This document shows, in pieces, positions 26,335 to 37,246 of a stretch of 64,000 nt of DNA. The position numbers and the translations under genes are program-made. This DNA is from Oscillibacter valericigenes (GTDB lineage: Bacteria > Bacillota > Clostridia > Oscillospirales > Oscillospiraceae), in the NCBI RefSeq assembly GCF_021531915.1, contig NZ_JAFBIV010000004.1:96761-160760 (forward strand). Reading direction: 5' to 3'. Position 1 is the first letter of the stretch. Each line of letters opens with the position of its first letter. Below the pieces are notes generated by a model, which searched no databases, was not told where the DNA came from, and saw nothing but the letters and a program-made list of their open reading frames with translations.

Positions 26335-27882
26335 TCATTTGGCGTATTCGACCACTTTGGTCTCCCGCAGGACATGAACCTTGATCTGGCCGGGATATTC
26401 CATCTCTTCTTCGATCTTCTTGGCCAGGTCCCGGGCCAGGATGACCATCTGGTCCTCGCTGACCTGTTCGGGCTTCACCATCACGCGGACCTCACGGCCA
26501 GCCTGGATGGCGAAGGCCTTATCAACGCCGGGATAGGAGCCGGTGATGGTCTCCAGCTGCTCCAGACGCTTGATGTAGTTCTCCAGGTTCTCGCGGCGGG
26601 CGCCGGGACGGGCGGCGGAAATAGCATCCGCGGCCTGCACCAGGCAGGCGATGATGGTCTTGGGCTCCACATCGTTGTGGTGGGCCTCGATGGCGTGGAT
26701 GATGTCCTCCCGCTCCTTGTACTTCCGGGCGAACTCCACACCCAGGGCCACGTGGGTACCCTCCATCTCATGGTCGATGGACTTACCCAGGTCGTGCAGC
26801 AATCCGGCACGCTTGGCGGCCTGAACGTCGGCGCCCAGCTCGGCGGCCATCATGCCGGCAATGTGGGACACCTCCACGGAGTGCTGCAGCACGTTCTGGC
26901 CGTAGCTGGTGCGGTAATGCAGGCGGCCCAGCATCTTCACCAGTTCGGGGTGCAGATTGCGAACGCCGCACTCGAACACCACGCGCTCGCCCTCGGCCTT
27001 GATGGTGGCCTCCACCTCCCGGCGGGCCTTCTCCACCATCTCCTCAATGTGGGTGGGATGGATACGGCCGTCGGCGATCAGCTTCTCCAGAGCCAGACGG
27101 GCGATCTCCCGGCGGACAGGCTCGAAGCAACTGACGGTGATGGCCTCCGGCGTATCGTCGATGATCAGATCCACGCCGGTCAGGGTCTCGATGGTGCGGA
27201 TGTTGCGGCCCTCACGGCCGATGATGCGGCCCTTCATCTCGTCATTGGGCAGGGGAACCACGCTGACGGTCATTTCGGCCACCTGGTCGGCGGCGCAGCG
27301 CTGGATGGCCTGGGCCACCACTTCGCGGGCGCGTGCCTCACACTCTTCCTTCATACGGGACTCGACCTCTTTGATCTTGAGGGCGGTCTCGTGGGTCACT
27401 TCAGACTCCACCTGGGCGATCAGATACGCCTTGGCCTCGTCGGCGGTGAAGCCGGAGATGCGCTCCAGCATTTCGGTCTGGCTGCGCTTGATGATCTTGA
27501 TCTCCTCGTTCTCCTTGTCCAGGGCGGCATGCTTCTGGGCCAGGGACTCTTCCTTCTTCTCGTTGGCCTCGATCTTTCGTTCCAGGCTCTCTTCCTTCTG
27601 CTGCAGGCGGTTTTCCTGCCGCTGCAGGTCGGCTCTGCGCGTTTTCTCTTCCTTCTCGTACTCGCTGCGGCTCTTTAAAATCTCTTCCTTTGCTTCCAGC
27701 AGGGCCTCGCGCTTCTTGGATTCGGCGCTCTTGATGGCCTCGTTGATAATGCGCTTTCCTTCTTCTTCAGCGCTGGAGATTTCCTTTTCGGACACATTCT
27801 TCCGATAGCGAATACCGAGGGGGAAGCAAACGACGCCGCCGACCACCAGCCCGATCAGGGCGGCGATGACATACTGTACCAT
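26335..27882 (-). CDS. rny: Ribonuclease Y
   Basis: Membrane-anchored endoribonuclease that starts mRNA decay in Firmicutes. 515 residues: N-terminal transmembrane helix (3-23), a long coiled coil (about 30-190), a KH domain with [12 protein letters not shown], and an HD domain with [10 protein letters not shown] and the late HHND. Full family length. The start follows AGGAGACATAGCCGC. It has its own promoter and a long leader. Confidence 0.97.
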   Translation of the reverse strand: MVQYVIAALIGLVVGGVVCFPLGIRYRKNVSEKEISSAEEEGKRIINEAIKSAESKKREALLEAKEEILKSRSEYEKEEKTRRADLQRQENRLQQKEESLERKIEANEKKEESLAQKHAALDKENEEIKIIKRSQTEMLERISGFTADEAKAYLIAQVESEVTHETALKIKEVESRMKEECEARAREVVAQAIQRCAADQVAEMTVSVVPLPNDEMKGRIIGREGRNIRTIETLTGVDLIIDDTPEAITVSCFEPVRREIARLALEKLIADGRIHPTHIEEMVEKARREVEATIKAEGERVVFECGVRNLHPELVKMLGRLHYRTSYGQNVLQHSVEVSHIAGMMAAELGADVQAAKRAGLLHDLGKSIDHEMEGTHVALGVEFARKYKEREDIIHAIEAHHNDVEPKTIIACLVQAADAISAARPGARRENLENYIKRLEQLETITGSYPGVDKAFAIQAGREVRVMVKPEQVSEDQMVILARDLAKKIEEEMEYPGQIKVHVLRETKVVEYAK

Positions 27883-27896
27883 GCGGCTATGTCTCC

Positions 27897-28071
27897 TTCA
27901 CTTTATTTTCGGTATCGGTTCGCTCATATACCATCGGCCAATAAGCGGCAATCGCTGCCGCCAGGCATGGCGAAAACACCGCCTTCTGCGGCGTACTGTC
28001 TCTTATCAAACAGATGGCAGATCACATAGAAAACGACCGGAGGGCACCCCTATACCATCCGATAATTATCT
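27897..28071 (-). other. Long, structured 5' leader of rny
   Basis: The predicted transcript has about 190 nt before the rny ATG. Three short stem-loops lie in a row on the minus strand around 27940-28000 (CCGC...GCGG, CGCCA...TGGCG, GCGGCA...TGCCGC). I recognise no riboswitch family. Confidence 0.4.
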
Positions 28072-28077
28072 TTTTCT

Positions 28078-28106
28078 AGTTTAATCGTTTACAGGGCAAG
28101 TGTCAA
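28078..28106 (-). promoter_or_regulatory. Promoter of rny
   Basis: Consensus TTGACA (28101-28106), 17-bp spacer, TAAACT (28078-28083) on the minus strand. Confidence 0.75.
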
Positions 28107-28168
28107 GAAAAACCGTCGTTTTGCCCTGTCATTTTTCGGAAAGAGCGCTGTCCCTCCCGCCAAGCGCC

Positions 28169-28909
28169 TCACGTATCAATGAAAGCCGCTGCGGCATATC
28201 CCACATGCCCTTGGTAATGCACCACGTACCAGCCCTGCCACTCGCCGTAGATCCTCACCGAAGCACCGTTGGGCATGTTGGCAATGATGGTCCCGGTGGA
28301 GGAGGGGTAGCTGCGGAGGTTCAGCGTCCCGTAGCTGACCGACACGGTACCGGTCACGGGGTCCATGGGATAAATGAAGGGCAGGCCGAAGAAGCGGGTC
28401 AGAGCCCGAGCCAGCTGCTGGGCGATGGCATCCATGTGGCCCTCCACCCAGGTGGCATCGGCATAGTTGTCGTGGTAGCCGATCTCCACCAGCACCGCAG
28501 GCGCCCGGGACAGCCGCACCTCCCCCAGGGTAGTGGTAGCCCGGGTGGTGACCAGATCGGGCAGCGGGTAGATGGCCCGCAGTTCCTCGGCGATCAACTC
28601 CGCCGCCCGCTGCCCCTGGGCGCTGCCGGGGTAATAGAAGGCGATGATGCCCCGCAGCTCCCCATACTGCCCCTCCGGGGCGGCGTTGGAATGGAGCGCC
28701 AGATAGAAGTCATAATACCCCTGGTTGGCCTGACGGATGGAGCTGGCAGCCGTCATGTCCGGGGTGTTGCGGGTGTACTGGATGCCGTTGGACAGCAGAT
28801 AGGGCACCAGGGCATCCGCCAGCAGGTTCATGTTGTACTCCTCGGAGCCGCTGCCGGTGACATACTGGTTCCACTCCTGGGTGGACGGGCTCAAATAGAT
28901 GATGGGCAT
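28169..28909 (-). CDS. N-acetylmuramoyl-L-alanine amidase with C-terminal SH3 domain
   Basis: Predicted Amidase_3 zinc hydrolase: LALHSNAAP carries the metal-binding His, and LVEIGYHDNYAD the catalytic Glu (residues about 1-180). A bacterial SH3 domain follows (about 190-246: LNLRSYPSSTGTIIANMPNGASVRIYGEW). No signal peptide or membrane helix is present in 246 residues, so export is unclear; it might act on the wall after lysis or from the mother cell. The start follows GGAGGG. Confidence 0.85.
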   Translation of the reverse strand: MPIIYLSPSTQEWNQYVTGSGSEEYNMNLLADALVPYLLSNGIQYTRNTPDMTAASSIRQANQGYYDFYLALHSNAAPEGQYGELRGIIAFYYPGSAQGQRAAELIAEELRAIYPLPDLVTTRATTTLGEVRLSRAPAVLVEIGYHDNYADATWVEGHMDAIAQQLARALTRFFGLPFIYPMDPVTGTVSVSYGTLNLRSYPSSTGTIIANMPNGASVRIYGEWQGWYVVHYQGHVGYAAAAFIDT

Positions 28910-29005
28910 AATGGGTCCCTCCTTTTCTGTTTATCCTATGGCATTTCTCGGAAAAATGTGATAGGATGGTCGGGAAATGTGAACAGCGCAAAGGAGACAT
29001 CTTTT

Positions 29006-30235
29006 ATGAAAGCAGAGCGCGGATACCCCAGATTCACCGTCACCCCCAAGGCGGAGGCCGCCATCCTGCGGGGCCACCCCTGGATCTACGACGCCGAGGT
29101 CCTCTCCGTGGAGGGCACCCCGGAAAACGGCAAATTGGTGGATATATTGAGCAAAAAGGGCCGATATCTTGGCACTGGTTTTCTGTCGGAGCAGTCCAAG
29201 ATCCGGGTCCGGCTCATCTCCCGCAACGCCAACGACCGCTTTGACGAGGCCTTCTGGGAACGGAAGCTCCGCTGGGCCTGGGAGTACCGGAAGTCCGTCA
29301 TGGATCCGGAGGACCTGGACTGCTGCCGCGTCATTTTCGGCGAGGCCGACGCCTTCCCCGGCCTGACGGTGGACAAGTTCCATGACCTGCTTTCCGTCCA
29401 GGTGCTGTCCGTGGGTATGGAGGGCATCAAGGACTTCCTGCTGCCCGCCCTGGTCCGAATCCTGCGGGAGGACGGGCAGGCCATCCGGGGCGTCTATGAG
29501 CGCAACGACGTGGCCCTGCGGGACAAGGAGGGCCTGCCCCAGTACAAGGCCTGGTTCCCCCTGGCGGGTGAGCCGGCACCGGAGTCTCCCATTGTGGAGA
29601 TCACAGAAAACGGCATCAAATATCTGGTGGATGTGGAGAACGGCCAGAAGACCGGCTTCTTCCTGGACCAGAAGTACAACCGACGGGCGGTGGCCCGCCT
29701 GGCCCGGGGCAAGACGGTGCTGGACTGCTTCACCCACACCGGCTCCTTCGCCCTGAACGCCGCCAAGGGCGGGGCCAAGCACGTCACCGCCGTGGACGTG
29801 TCAGAGTCCGCCGTGGAGATGGCCCGGGCCAATGTGGAGCGGAACGGCCTGACGGACGTCATGGACTGCGTGGCGGCCAACGTGTTTGACCTGCTGCCCC
29901 AGCTGGAAAAGGAACCCGCCAAGTACGACTTCATCATTCTGGATCCCCCGGCCTTCACCAAGAGCCGCAAGACTGTGGCCAACGCCATCACGGGATACAA
30001 GGAGATCAACTACCGGGCCATGCGGCTGCTGCCCCGGGGCGGGTATCTTGCCACCTGCTCCTGCTCCCACTTTGCCACGGAGGAGAAGTTCATTGCCATG
30101 CTCCATGACGCCGCCCACGACGCCGGGGTGCAGCTGCGGCAGATCGAAGCCCGGCAGCAGAGCTGCGACCATCCCATCCTCTGGGGCGTGGAGGAGACCA
30201 ATTATCTGAAATTTTACCTGTTCCAGGTGGTGTAA
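29006..30235 (+). CDS. rlmI: Class I SAM-dependent rRNA methyltransferase (RlmI/YccW family)
   Basis: 23S rRNA (cytosine-C5) methyltransferase-like protein, 409 residues. An N-terminal PUA domain (about 5-80, HPWIYDAEVLSVEG), a central EEHAD-like linker, and a Rossmann domain with VLDCFTHTGSFALNAAKGGAKHV and catalytic LDPPAFTKS. ATG 29006 follows AAAGGAGAC; the frame is open far upstream only as a shadow of the amidase gene. Specificity for a given cytosine is assumed from the family. Confidence 0.88.
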   Translation: MKAERGYPRFTVTPKAEAAILRGHPWIYDAEVLSVEGTPENGKLVDILSKKGRYLGTGFLSEQSKIRVRLISRNANDRFDEAFWERKLRWAWEYRKSVMDPEDLDCCRVIFGEADAFPGLTVDKFHDLLSVQVLSVGMEGIKDFLLPALVRILREDGQAIRGVYERNDVALRDKEGLPQYKAWFPLAGEPAPESPIVEITENGIKYLVDVENGQKTGFFLDQKYNRRAVARLARGKTVLDCFTHTGSFALNAAKGGAKHVTAVDVSESAVEMARANVERNGLTDVMDCVAANVFDLLPQLEKEPAKYDFIILDPPAFTKSRKTVANAITGYKEINYRAMRLLPRGGYLATCSCSHFATEEKFIAMLHDAAHDAGVQLRQIEARQQSCDHPILWGVEETNYLKFYLFQVV

Positions 30236-30346
30236 CCTGACAGGGATCCAGCCCCCGCCGCCCGGAGGCGCGCCCCCTGTTCTCTCATATCACCGGGCAT
30301 CCCCGGACCTTTCGCGCGTCAGATTCCGACGCACCATATAACCAAA

Positions 30347-30380
30347 ACCCCCGCGTTCCCGGCCGGGAACGCGGGGGTTC
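30347..30380. terminator. Bidirectional terminator between rlmI and trkH
   Basis: 16-bp perfect stem ACCCCCGCGTTCCCGG and its complement, A-run on the left and CTTTT on the right. Confidence 0.9.
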
Positions 30381-30390
30381 TTTTATGATT

Positions 30391-31851
30391 TCAGCGGGAT
30401 GGCTGCCGCACGATGCGCCGCTTCCAGATGGAAGGGGCGCACAGCAGCAGCATGGGGAAGATCTCCAGCCGTCCCACCAGCATATTGAAGGACAGCAGCA
30501 GCTTGGCCCACGGGGAGAACTGGGCGTAGTTTCCCATGGGACCCACCACTTCCAGGCCGGGGCCGATGTTGTTGATACAGGCCGCCAGAGCCGTGAAGGT
30601 GGTGATGAGGTCGAAGCCCTCCAGGGTCAGCAGCAGGAAGGACACCGCGAACACCAGCACATACACGCTGATGAACACATGGACGCCCCGGACGCTCCGC
30701 TCTGTCAGAGGCTTGCCCTCGAAACGGACCGTGGCGATGGCGTTGGGATGCAGCATCTTCCGCATGTCCGCCAGAGAGGATTTCACCAGGATGACCACCC
30801 GGGCCACCTTGACGCCGCCGCCGGTGGAGCCCGCGCAGGCGCCCACGAACATCAGCACCACCAGAATACCCTTGGAGAAGGTGGGCCAGGAGTTGAAGTC
30901 CGCCGTGGCGAAGCCGGTGGTGGTGATGATGGAGGACACCTGGAAGAAGGCGTAGCGCAGGCTTTTCCCCACGGAGCCGTATATGTGGAGGATATCCACG
31001 GCGATGGCGATGACCGCCGCCGCCACGATGCCCAGATACGCCCGCAGCTCCTCGGAATGGAACACATCCTTAAACCGCTTGATCAGAAGGAAGTAGTACA
31101 GGTTGAAGTTCACGCCGAACAGCAGCATGAACACGCCGATGACCACGTCAAAATAGGCGTTGTCATAGGCGCCCACGCTGAGGTTGCGGTTGCTGAAGCC
31201 GCCGGTACCGGCGGAGCCAAAGGCGTGGATGCAGGAGTCGAACAGGGGCATGCCGCCTGCCATCAGCAGGACGATTTCGATAACGGTCAGCACCAGGTAG
31301 ATGCCGTAAAGGATCTTGGCGGTGTCGCTCATGCGGCTCACCAGCTTGCCCACGGAGGGACCGGGCACCTCGGCCCGCATCAGGTGCATGCCGTGGCCGT
31401 CGGTCATGGGCAGGATGGCCATGACGAAGACCAGTACGCCCATGCCGCCCACCCAGTGGGTGAAGCTGCGCCAGAACAGGATGCCCCGGTGCAGGGGCTC
31501 GATCTCTGTCAGGATGCTGGCACCGGTGGTGGTGAAGCCGGACACCGTCTCAAAAAAGGCGTCTACATAGAAGGGGATATCCCCGGAGATCACAAAGGGC
31601 AGCGCGCCGAAAGCGGACATCAGCAGCCAGGCCAGGGCCACCACGGCAAAGCCGTCCCGGGCGTACAGAGCCGTCCGAATGGGTTTCTTCCGGCCCATGA
31701 TCAGGCCCACCGCCACCAGCAGCAGCGCCGTCAGCAGGAAGGGCCGCAGAGATTCCCCATAGGCCAGGGCCGTCACGGCAGGCAGCACCAGCAGGGCGGC
31801 CTCCGTCAGCAGGATGCGTCCGATGACGTATCCGATCATTTGATAGTTCAC
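30391..31851 (-). CDS. trkH: Potassium uptake protein TrkH/KtrB
   Basis: K+-translocating membrane subunit of 486 residues. It has the repeated pore motifs of this family: FFETVSGFTTTGAS, FGSAGTGGFSNRN, ITTTGFATADFNSW and NNIGPGLEVVG. Start is a GTG at 31851 after AAGGGGTAGG; an ATG four codons in is an alternative. It follows trkA by 12 nt, forming a transporter-gate pair. Confidence 0.94.
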   Translation of the reverse strand: MNYQMIGYVIGRILLTEAALLVLPAVTALAYGESLRPFLLTALLLVAVGLIMGRKKPIRTALYARDGFAVVALAWLLMSAFGALPFVISGDIPFYVDAFFETVSGFTTTGASILTEIEPLHRGILFWRSFTHWVGGMGVLVFVMAILPMTDGHGMHLMRAEVPGPSVGKLVSRMSDTAKILYGIYLVLTVIEIVLLMAGGMPLFDSCIHAFGSAGTGGFSNRNLSVGAYDNAYFDVVIGVFMLLFGVNFNLYYFLLIKRFKDVFHSEELRAYLGIVAAAVIAIAVDILHIYGSVGKSLRYAFFQVSSIITTTGFATADFNSWPTFSKGILVVLMFVGACAGSTGGGVKVARVVILVKSSLADMRKMLHPNAIATVRFEGKPLTERSVRGVHVFISVYVLVFAVSFLLLTLEGFDLITTFTALAACINNIGPGLEVVGPMGNYAQFSPWAKLLLSFNMLVGRLEIFPMLLLCAPSIWKRRIVRQPSR

Positions 31852-31863
31852 AGCCCTACCCCT

Positions 31864-33228
31864 TTACTGCATGATGTCGTGGATGTCCTGCAGGGTGGTG
31901 TCCGTGGTCACCACGATCACATCGTCCCCCAGCTCCAGCACGTCATTGCCGGAGGGGATGACGATGCGCCCGTTCCGCCGGACGATGCCCGCCAGCAGGA
32001 TGCCGCTCTTCAGCTTCAGGTCCTTCAGGGGGACCCCGATGAAGGGTACATCCTCGGTGACGCCGAACTCCAGGGCCTCCACCGCGCCGTCCACCAGCCG
32101 GTGGAGGGTCTTGATCTTGGCGCTGGAGGCACTCTCCATAGCCCGGACGTACTGGACGATCAGCTCCGTAGTGACGGAGGCGGCGGAGACCACGCTGTCG
32201 ATCATGTGCTCCGTGGACACCAGGTCCATCAGGGACCGGCGGTTGATCTTGGCCACCACCTTGCAGCAGTCGCCGGACAGCCGGGCGGCGCTCATAGACA
32301 TGAGGATGTTGGCCTCATCGATGCCGGTGATGGCCACGAAGGCGTCGGTCTGCTCAATGCCCTCCTCGACCAGCAGCTCGCCGTCGGTGCCGTCGCCCAC
32401 GATCACCAGGGCCTTGGGCAGCCGCTCGCTCATCTGGACGCAGCGGGCCTCGCTCTGGTCGATGATCTTGACGGACATGCCCATCTCGATCAGCTCAGAA
32501 GCCAGGTAATAGCAAATTTTACTGGCGCCCACGATCATCACGGAGGACGCCCGGTTGCGGAACACGCCCAGTTGGCGGAAGAACATCTCCAACTGCTGGG
32601 GCGAGGAGGTCAGGTAGATCTTGTCCCCGGCCTGCAGCTGGAAATCGCCGGAGGGGATGATGGTCTCCTTCCCTCGGGCCACGGCGCAGATCAGCACCCG
32701 GACCCGGACGGTCTTATAGAGGTCGCTGAGCCGCATGCCGTGAAGGGTGGAGTTCGCCGGCAGGCGGTATTCCACCAGCTCCAGGCGGCCCTTGGAGAAG
32801 GACTCCAGCTTCATGGCCGTGGGGAAGCGCAGCACGCGGGCGATCTCCCGGGCGGCGGCCTTCTCCGGGTTGATGGACATGGTGAGGCCCAGTTCCTCCC
32901 GCATGAAGCGGAGCTGCACCTCGTAATCCGGATTGCGGATGCGGGCGATGGTGTGCTCCACCCCCAGTTTCTTGGCAACCAGGCAGGCCAGGATGTTGAT
33001 CTCGTCGCTGGAGGTGGTGGCGATCAGCAGGTCGGCCTTGTCGGTCTCCGCCTCCTTCTGGACGCCGTAGCTGGCGCCGTTGCCGCACACGCCCATGACG
33101 TCATAGACGTTGATGATATTGTCGATCAGCTGGGCATGCTCGTCAATGACCGTGACCTGATGCTCCGCAGACAGCTGCTGCGTCAGCGCCACGCCCACCT
33201 TACCGGCGCCCACGATGATGATTCTCAT
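31864..33228 (-). CDS. trkA: Trk potassium transport regulatory protein TrkA
   Basis: Cytoplasmic NAD(H)/ATP-sensing gate of the Trk channel. 454 residues with two tandem RCK units: Rossmann MRIIIVGAGKVGVALTQQL then an RCK-C domain, and a second SSVMIVGASKICYYLA then RCK-C. The ATG at 33228 follows GGGAGGACC. The duplicated form distinguishes it from the single-domain KtrA. Confidence 0.94.
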   Translation of the reverse strand: MRIIIVGAGKVGVALTQQLSAEHQVTVIDEHAQLIDNIINVYDVMGVCGNGASYGVQKEAETDKADLLIATTSSDEINILACLVAKKLGVEHTIARIRNPDYEVQLRFMREELGLTMSINPEKAAAREIARVLRFPTAMKLESFSKGRLELVEYRLPANSTLHGMRLSDLYKTVRVRVLICAVARGKETIIPSGDFQLQAGDKIYLTSSPQQLEMFFRQLGVFRNRASSVMIVGASKICYYLASELIEMGMSVKIIDQSEARCVQMSERLPKALVIVGDGTDGELLVEEGIEQTDAFVAITGIDEANILMSMSAARLSGDCCKVVAKINRRSLMDLVSTEHMIDSVVSAASVTTELIVQYVRAMESASSAKIKTLHRLVDGAVEALEFGVTEDVPFIGVPLKDLKLKSGILLAGIVRRNGRIVIPSGNDVLELGDDVIVVTTDTTLQDIHDIMQ

Positions 33229-33299
33229 AGGGTCCTCCCATTCCGCCATTCAGTGAGACGGATCAATTAAAAAAGGTAAATAAGAAAACAGATAAAGTC

Positions 33300-33328
33300 A
33301 TTATATAGGAACATGCGTAAAAAGGGAA
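33300..33328 (-). promoter_or_regulatory. Promoter of trkA-trkH
   Basis: Consensus TATAAT (33300-33305) with a weak -35, TTCCCT (33323-33328), 17 bp apart on the minus strand. Confidence 0.5.
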
Positions 33329-33374
33329 TACCCGTTTCGTAAAAATTACCTTTCCCGGTCTCCCAAAATTTTTC

Positions 33375-33403
33375 TTGACAAATGCCCCGGCCCCGGATAC
33401 AAT
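33375..33403 (+). promoter_or_regulatory. Promoter of the fatty-acid operon
   Basis: Consensus TTGACA (33375-33380), 17-bp spacer, TACAAT (33398-33403). Transcription should start near 33410, at the edge of a 36-bp palindrome. Confidence 0.85.
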
Positions 33404-33410
33404 ATAGTTC

Positions 33411-33446
33411 AATTATTTTAGTTAAATATTTTTAATTAAAATAATT
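33411..33446 (+). promoter_or_regulatory. 36-bp AT-rich palindrome, probable operator of the fatty-acid operon
   Basis: Half-sites of 18 bases match their complements at 16 of 18 positions; the left half starts AATTATTTTAGTTAAA and the right half ends TTAATTAAAATAATT. It covers roughly +1 to +36. The MarR-family gene that closes this operon (44972-45454) is the obvious candidate ligand, as for FabT in streptococci; this pairing is inference. Confidence 0.7.
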
Positions 33447-33472
33447 TATATTTCGACACAAGGAGTATCAAT

Positions 33473-33703
33473 ATGGAATTCGAGAAAGTGCGCGATATCA
33501 TCGTGGAGACCCTGGGCTGTGACGCCGAGCAGGTGAAGCCGGAAGCCACATTGTCCGAGGACCTGGGCGCCGACTCCCTGGCCGCCGTGGAGCTGGTCAT
33601 GGCTCTGGAGGAAGCCACCGGCATCACCATTGATGACGCCGACGTGGGCAGTCTCAAGACCGTGGGCGACATTCTGACCTACCTGGAAGCCCACAAGAAC
33701 TGA
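33473..33703 (+). CDS. acpP: Acyl carrier protein
   Basis: 76 residues with the phosphopantetheine attachment motif GADSLAAVELVMALEE (Ser38 by the DSL motif). Acidic, typical length. Start after AAGGAGTATCAAT. First gene of the operon. Confidence 0.97.
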   Translation: MEFEKVRDIIVETLGCDAEQVKPEATLSEDLGADSLAAVELVMALEEATGITIDDADVGSLKTVGDILTYLEAHKN

Positions 33704-33710
33704 TGTGCCA

Positions 33711-33738
33711 TCCCGCCGGAGAAGTCTCTCCGGCGGGA
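33711..33738 (+). other. Intercistronic hairpin between acpP and accB
   Basis: Perfect 12-bp stem TCCCGCCGGAGA-AGTC-TCTCCGGCGGGA without a T-run, starting 7 nt after the acpP stop. It could protect or process the acpP end of the transcript. Confidence 0.6.
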
Positions 33739-33757
33739 TATTCAGAAAGGAATTCCT

Positions 33758-34188
33758 ATGACCAACCAAGAGATATTCGACCTGATGGACCGCTTCCAGC
33801 GCAGCACCATCCACGCCATGAAGCTGTCCGGAGAGGATTTCTCCATAGAACTGACCAAGGCCCCGCCGGCGCCGGTGGCTGCTGCTGTGGCTGCCGCTCC
33901 CGCTCCGGTCCAGGCGGTGCCCGTCCAGCCGGAGACCCCCGCTCCCCAGGCAGAGGGCCCCACGGTGGACGCCCCCCTGGTGGGCACCTTCTACGCGGCC
34001 CCGGCCCCGGACCAGCCCCCCTTCGTGGCGGTGGGTGACCGGGTGAAGCAGGGCCAGACCGTCTGTCTCATTGAGGCCATGAAAATGATGAGCGAGGTCC
34101 CGGCCCCCTGCGACTGCGTCATCGAGGCCATTTTGAAAAACAGCGGAGAACTGGCGGCCTTCGGCGAGCCGCTGCTGCGGTACAGGCC

Positions 34189-34195
<7 letters not shown>
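33758..34195 (+). CDS. accB: Acetyl-CoA carboxylase biotin carboxyl carrier protein
   Basis: 145 residues: a short N-terminal helix region, an Ala/Pro-rich linker (about 36-70), and a biotinyl domain with EAMKMM where Lys is biotinylated. Substrate carrier of acetyl-CoA carboxylase. Overlaps accC by 7 nt. Confidence 0.95.
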
Positions 34196-35576
<1,381 letters not shown>

Positions 35577-35580
<4 letters not shown>

Positions 35581-36431
35581 ATTCGATCTTTGCCAAGCGC
35601 CGCGCCCGTCTGCTGGCCATGAAAGCCATGCGGGACAACTACATTCCCGGCGATAAACTGGTCTCCTGTTCCCACTGCGGCCAGGAGAGTGAACGGAAAG
35701 CCGTGGCCGGGAACCTCTCCGTCTGTCCCAAGTGCGGCTACCACTTCCCCATCGGGGCCTACTACCGTCTCAGTACCATTCTGGACCCCGGCTCCTTCCG
35801 GGAACTGAACGGCAAGCTCCCTGCGGGGGACCCCCTGGCCTTCCCCGGCTACCGGGAAAAGCTGGCCGCCGCCCAGCGGAAGACCGGCCTGACCGAGGCC
35901 GCCGTCACCGCCACCGGCACCATCGGCGGTCGGAAATGTGTGGTGGGCGTACTGGACAGCCGCTTTCTCATGGGCTCCATGAGCGCCGCCGTCGGCGAAA
36001 AAATCACGCTCGCCATTGAGTACGCCACCAAGAACAAGCTGCCCCTCATTCTCTTCGCCGCCAGCGGCGGTGCCCGGATGCAGGAGGGCATCCTGTCCCT
36101 GATGCAGATGGCAAAAACCAGCGCCGCCCTGGCCCGGTTTTCGGATAAGGGGCTGCTGTATATCTCCGTGCTGACGGACCCCACCACCGGCGGCGTCACC
36201 GCCAGCTTCGCCTCTCTGGGCGACATCATCCTGGCAGAGCCGGGGGCCCTCATCGGCTTCGCCGGCCCCCGGGTCATCCGCCAGACCATCGGCCAGGAGC
36301 TGCCGGAGGGCTTCCAGCGTGCGGAGTTTCAGCTGGAGCACGGTTTCGTGGACGCGGTGGTGCCCCGGGCCCAAATGCGGGACACCCTGGAACGGCTGCT
36401 GCGGCTCCACGGGAAAGGAGGTCCGGCATGA
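35577..36431 (+). CDS. accD: Acetyl-CoA carboxylase carboxyltransferase beta subunit
   Basis: 284 residues with an N-terminal four-cysteine zinc ribbon (CSHC at about 31-34 and CPKC at about 50-53) and the carboxyltransferase core [22 protein letters not shown] and [12 protein letters not shown]. It transfers CO2 from biotin to acetyl-CoA together with AccA. Overlaps accA by 4 nt. Confidence 0.97.
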
Positions 36432-37246
36432 ATCCCACCCTCACCGCCGCAGAGCGGGTAGCCATTGCCCGCCACCCCCAGCGGCCCAACATCACCGACT
36501 ATATCGATACCCTTTTCACAGACTTTTTCGAATGTAAGGGCGACCGGCTCTGCAAGGAGGACCCCGCCATTCTGGGCGGTGTGGCCCTGTATCACGGCCG
36601 CCCCGTCACCGTCATCGGCACCCGCAAGGGCAAGACCCTGGAGGAAAACCTGGCCTGCAACTTCGGCATGCCGGGGCCGGAGGGCTACCGCAAGGCCCTG
36701 CGGCTCATGAAGCAGGCGGAGAAGTTCCGCCGCCCCATCTTCACCTTCATCGACACCTCCGGCGCCTATCCCGGCCTGGAGGCCGAGGAGCGGGGCCAGG
36801 GGGAGGCCATCGCCCGGAACCTGCTGGAAATGAGCCGCCTGACCGTCCCCGTCATCGCCGTCATCACCGGCGAGGGCAACAGCGGCGGCGCCTTGGCCCT
36901 GGCCGTGGCGGACCGGGTGCTGATGCTGGAGAACGCCGTATACGCCATTCTCTCCCCGGAGGGCTTCGCCTCCATTCTGTGGAAGGATGCGGCCCGCAGC
37001 GCCGAGGCCTGTGAACTCATGCAGATGACGGCCCCGGACCTGATGCGCCTGGGCGTCATCGACGGCATCATCCCCGAGCCCGACGGCGGCGCCCACACAG
37101 CCCCCCAGGCGGCCCTGCGGAAGGTGGACCGGACCCTCCGCCGCCAGCTGGCATCCCTCTCCAGGGAGAGCGGCTCTGCTCTGGCTGCCGCCCGGTATCA
37201 GAAATTCAGAAAGATGGGAGCACAAGCCCCCAAGGAGACACCATGA
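36428..37246 (+). CDS. accA: Acetyl-CoA carboxylase carboxyltransferase alpha subunit
   Basis: 272 residues with [43 protein letters not shown] and [15 protein letters not shown], the crotonase-fold motifs of AccA. Shorter than the Gram-negative AccA. Overlaps fabH by 4 nt, so accB to fabH are translationally coupled. Confidence 0.97.
   Translation: MNPTLTAAERVAIARHPQRPNITDYIDTLFTDFFECKGDRLCKEDPAILGGVALYHGRPVTVIGTRKGKTLEENLACNFGMPGPEGYRKALRLMKQAEKFRRPIFTFIDTSGAYPGLEAEERGQGEAIARNLLEMSRLTVPVIAVITGEGNSGGALALAVADRVLMLENAVYAILSPEGFASILWKDAARSAEACELMQMTAPDLMRLGVIDGIIPEPDGGAHTAPQAALRKVDRTLRRQLASLSRESGSALAAARYQKFRKMGAQAPKETP

Noticed and set aside
28600..28909. Signal peptide on the amidase
   Set aside because: The N-terminus MPIIYLSPSTQEWNQ has neither a basic region nor a hydrophobic core.
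30385..33270. Long plus-strand frame opposite trkH-trkA
   Set aside because: Shadow of two well-supported minus-strand genes; the product is His/Gln/Gly-rich without a domain.
33411..33446. FapR operator
   Set aside because: The palindrome does not resemble the FapR box (TTAGTACCTAG-type) and no fapR gene is near; a MarR regulator lies in the operon.
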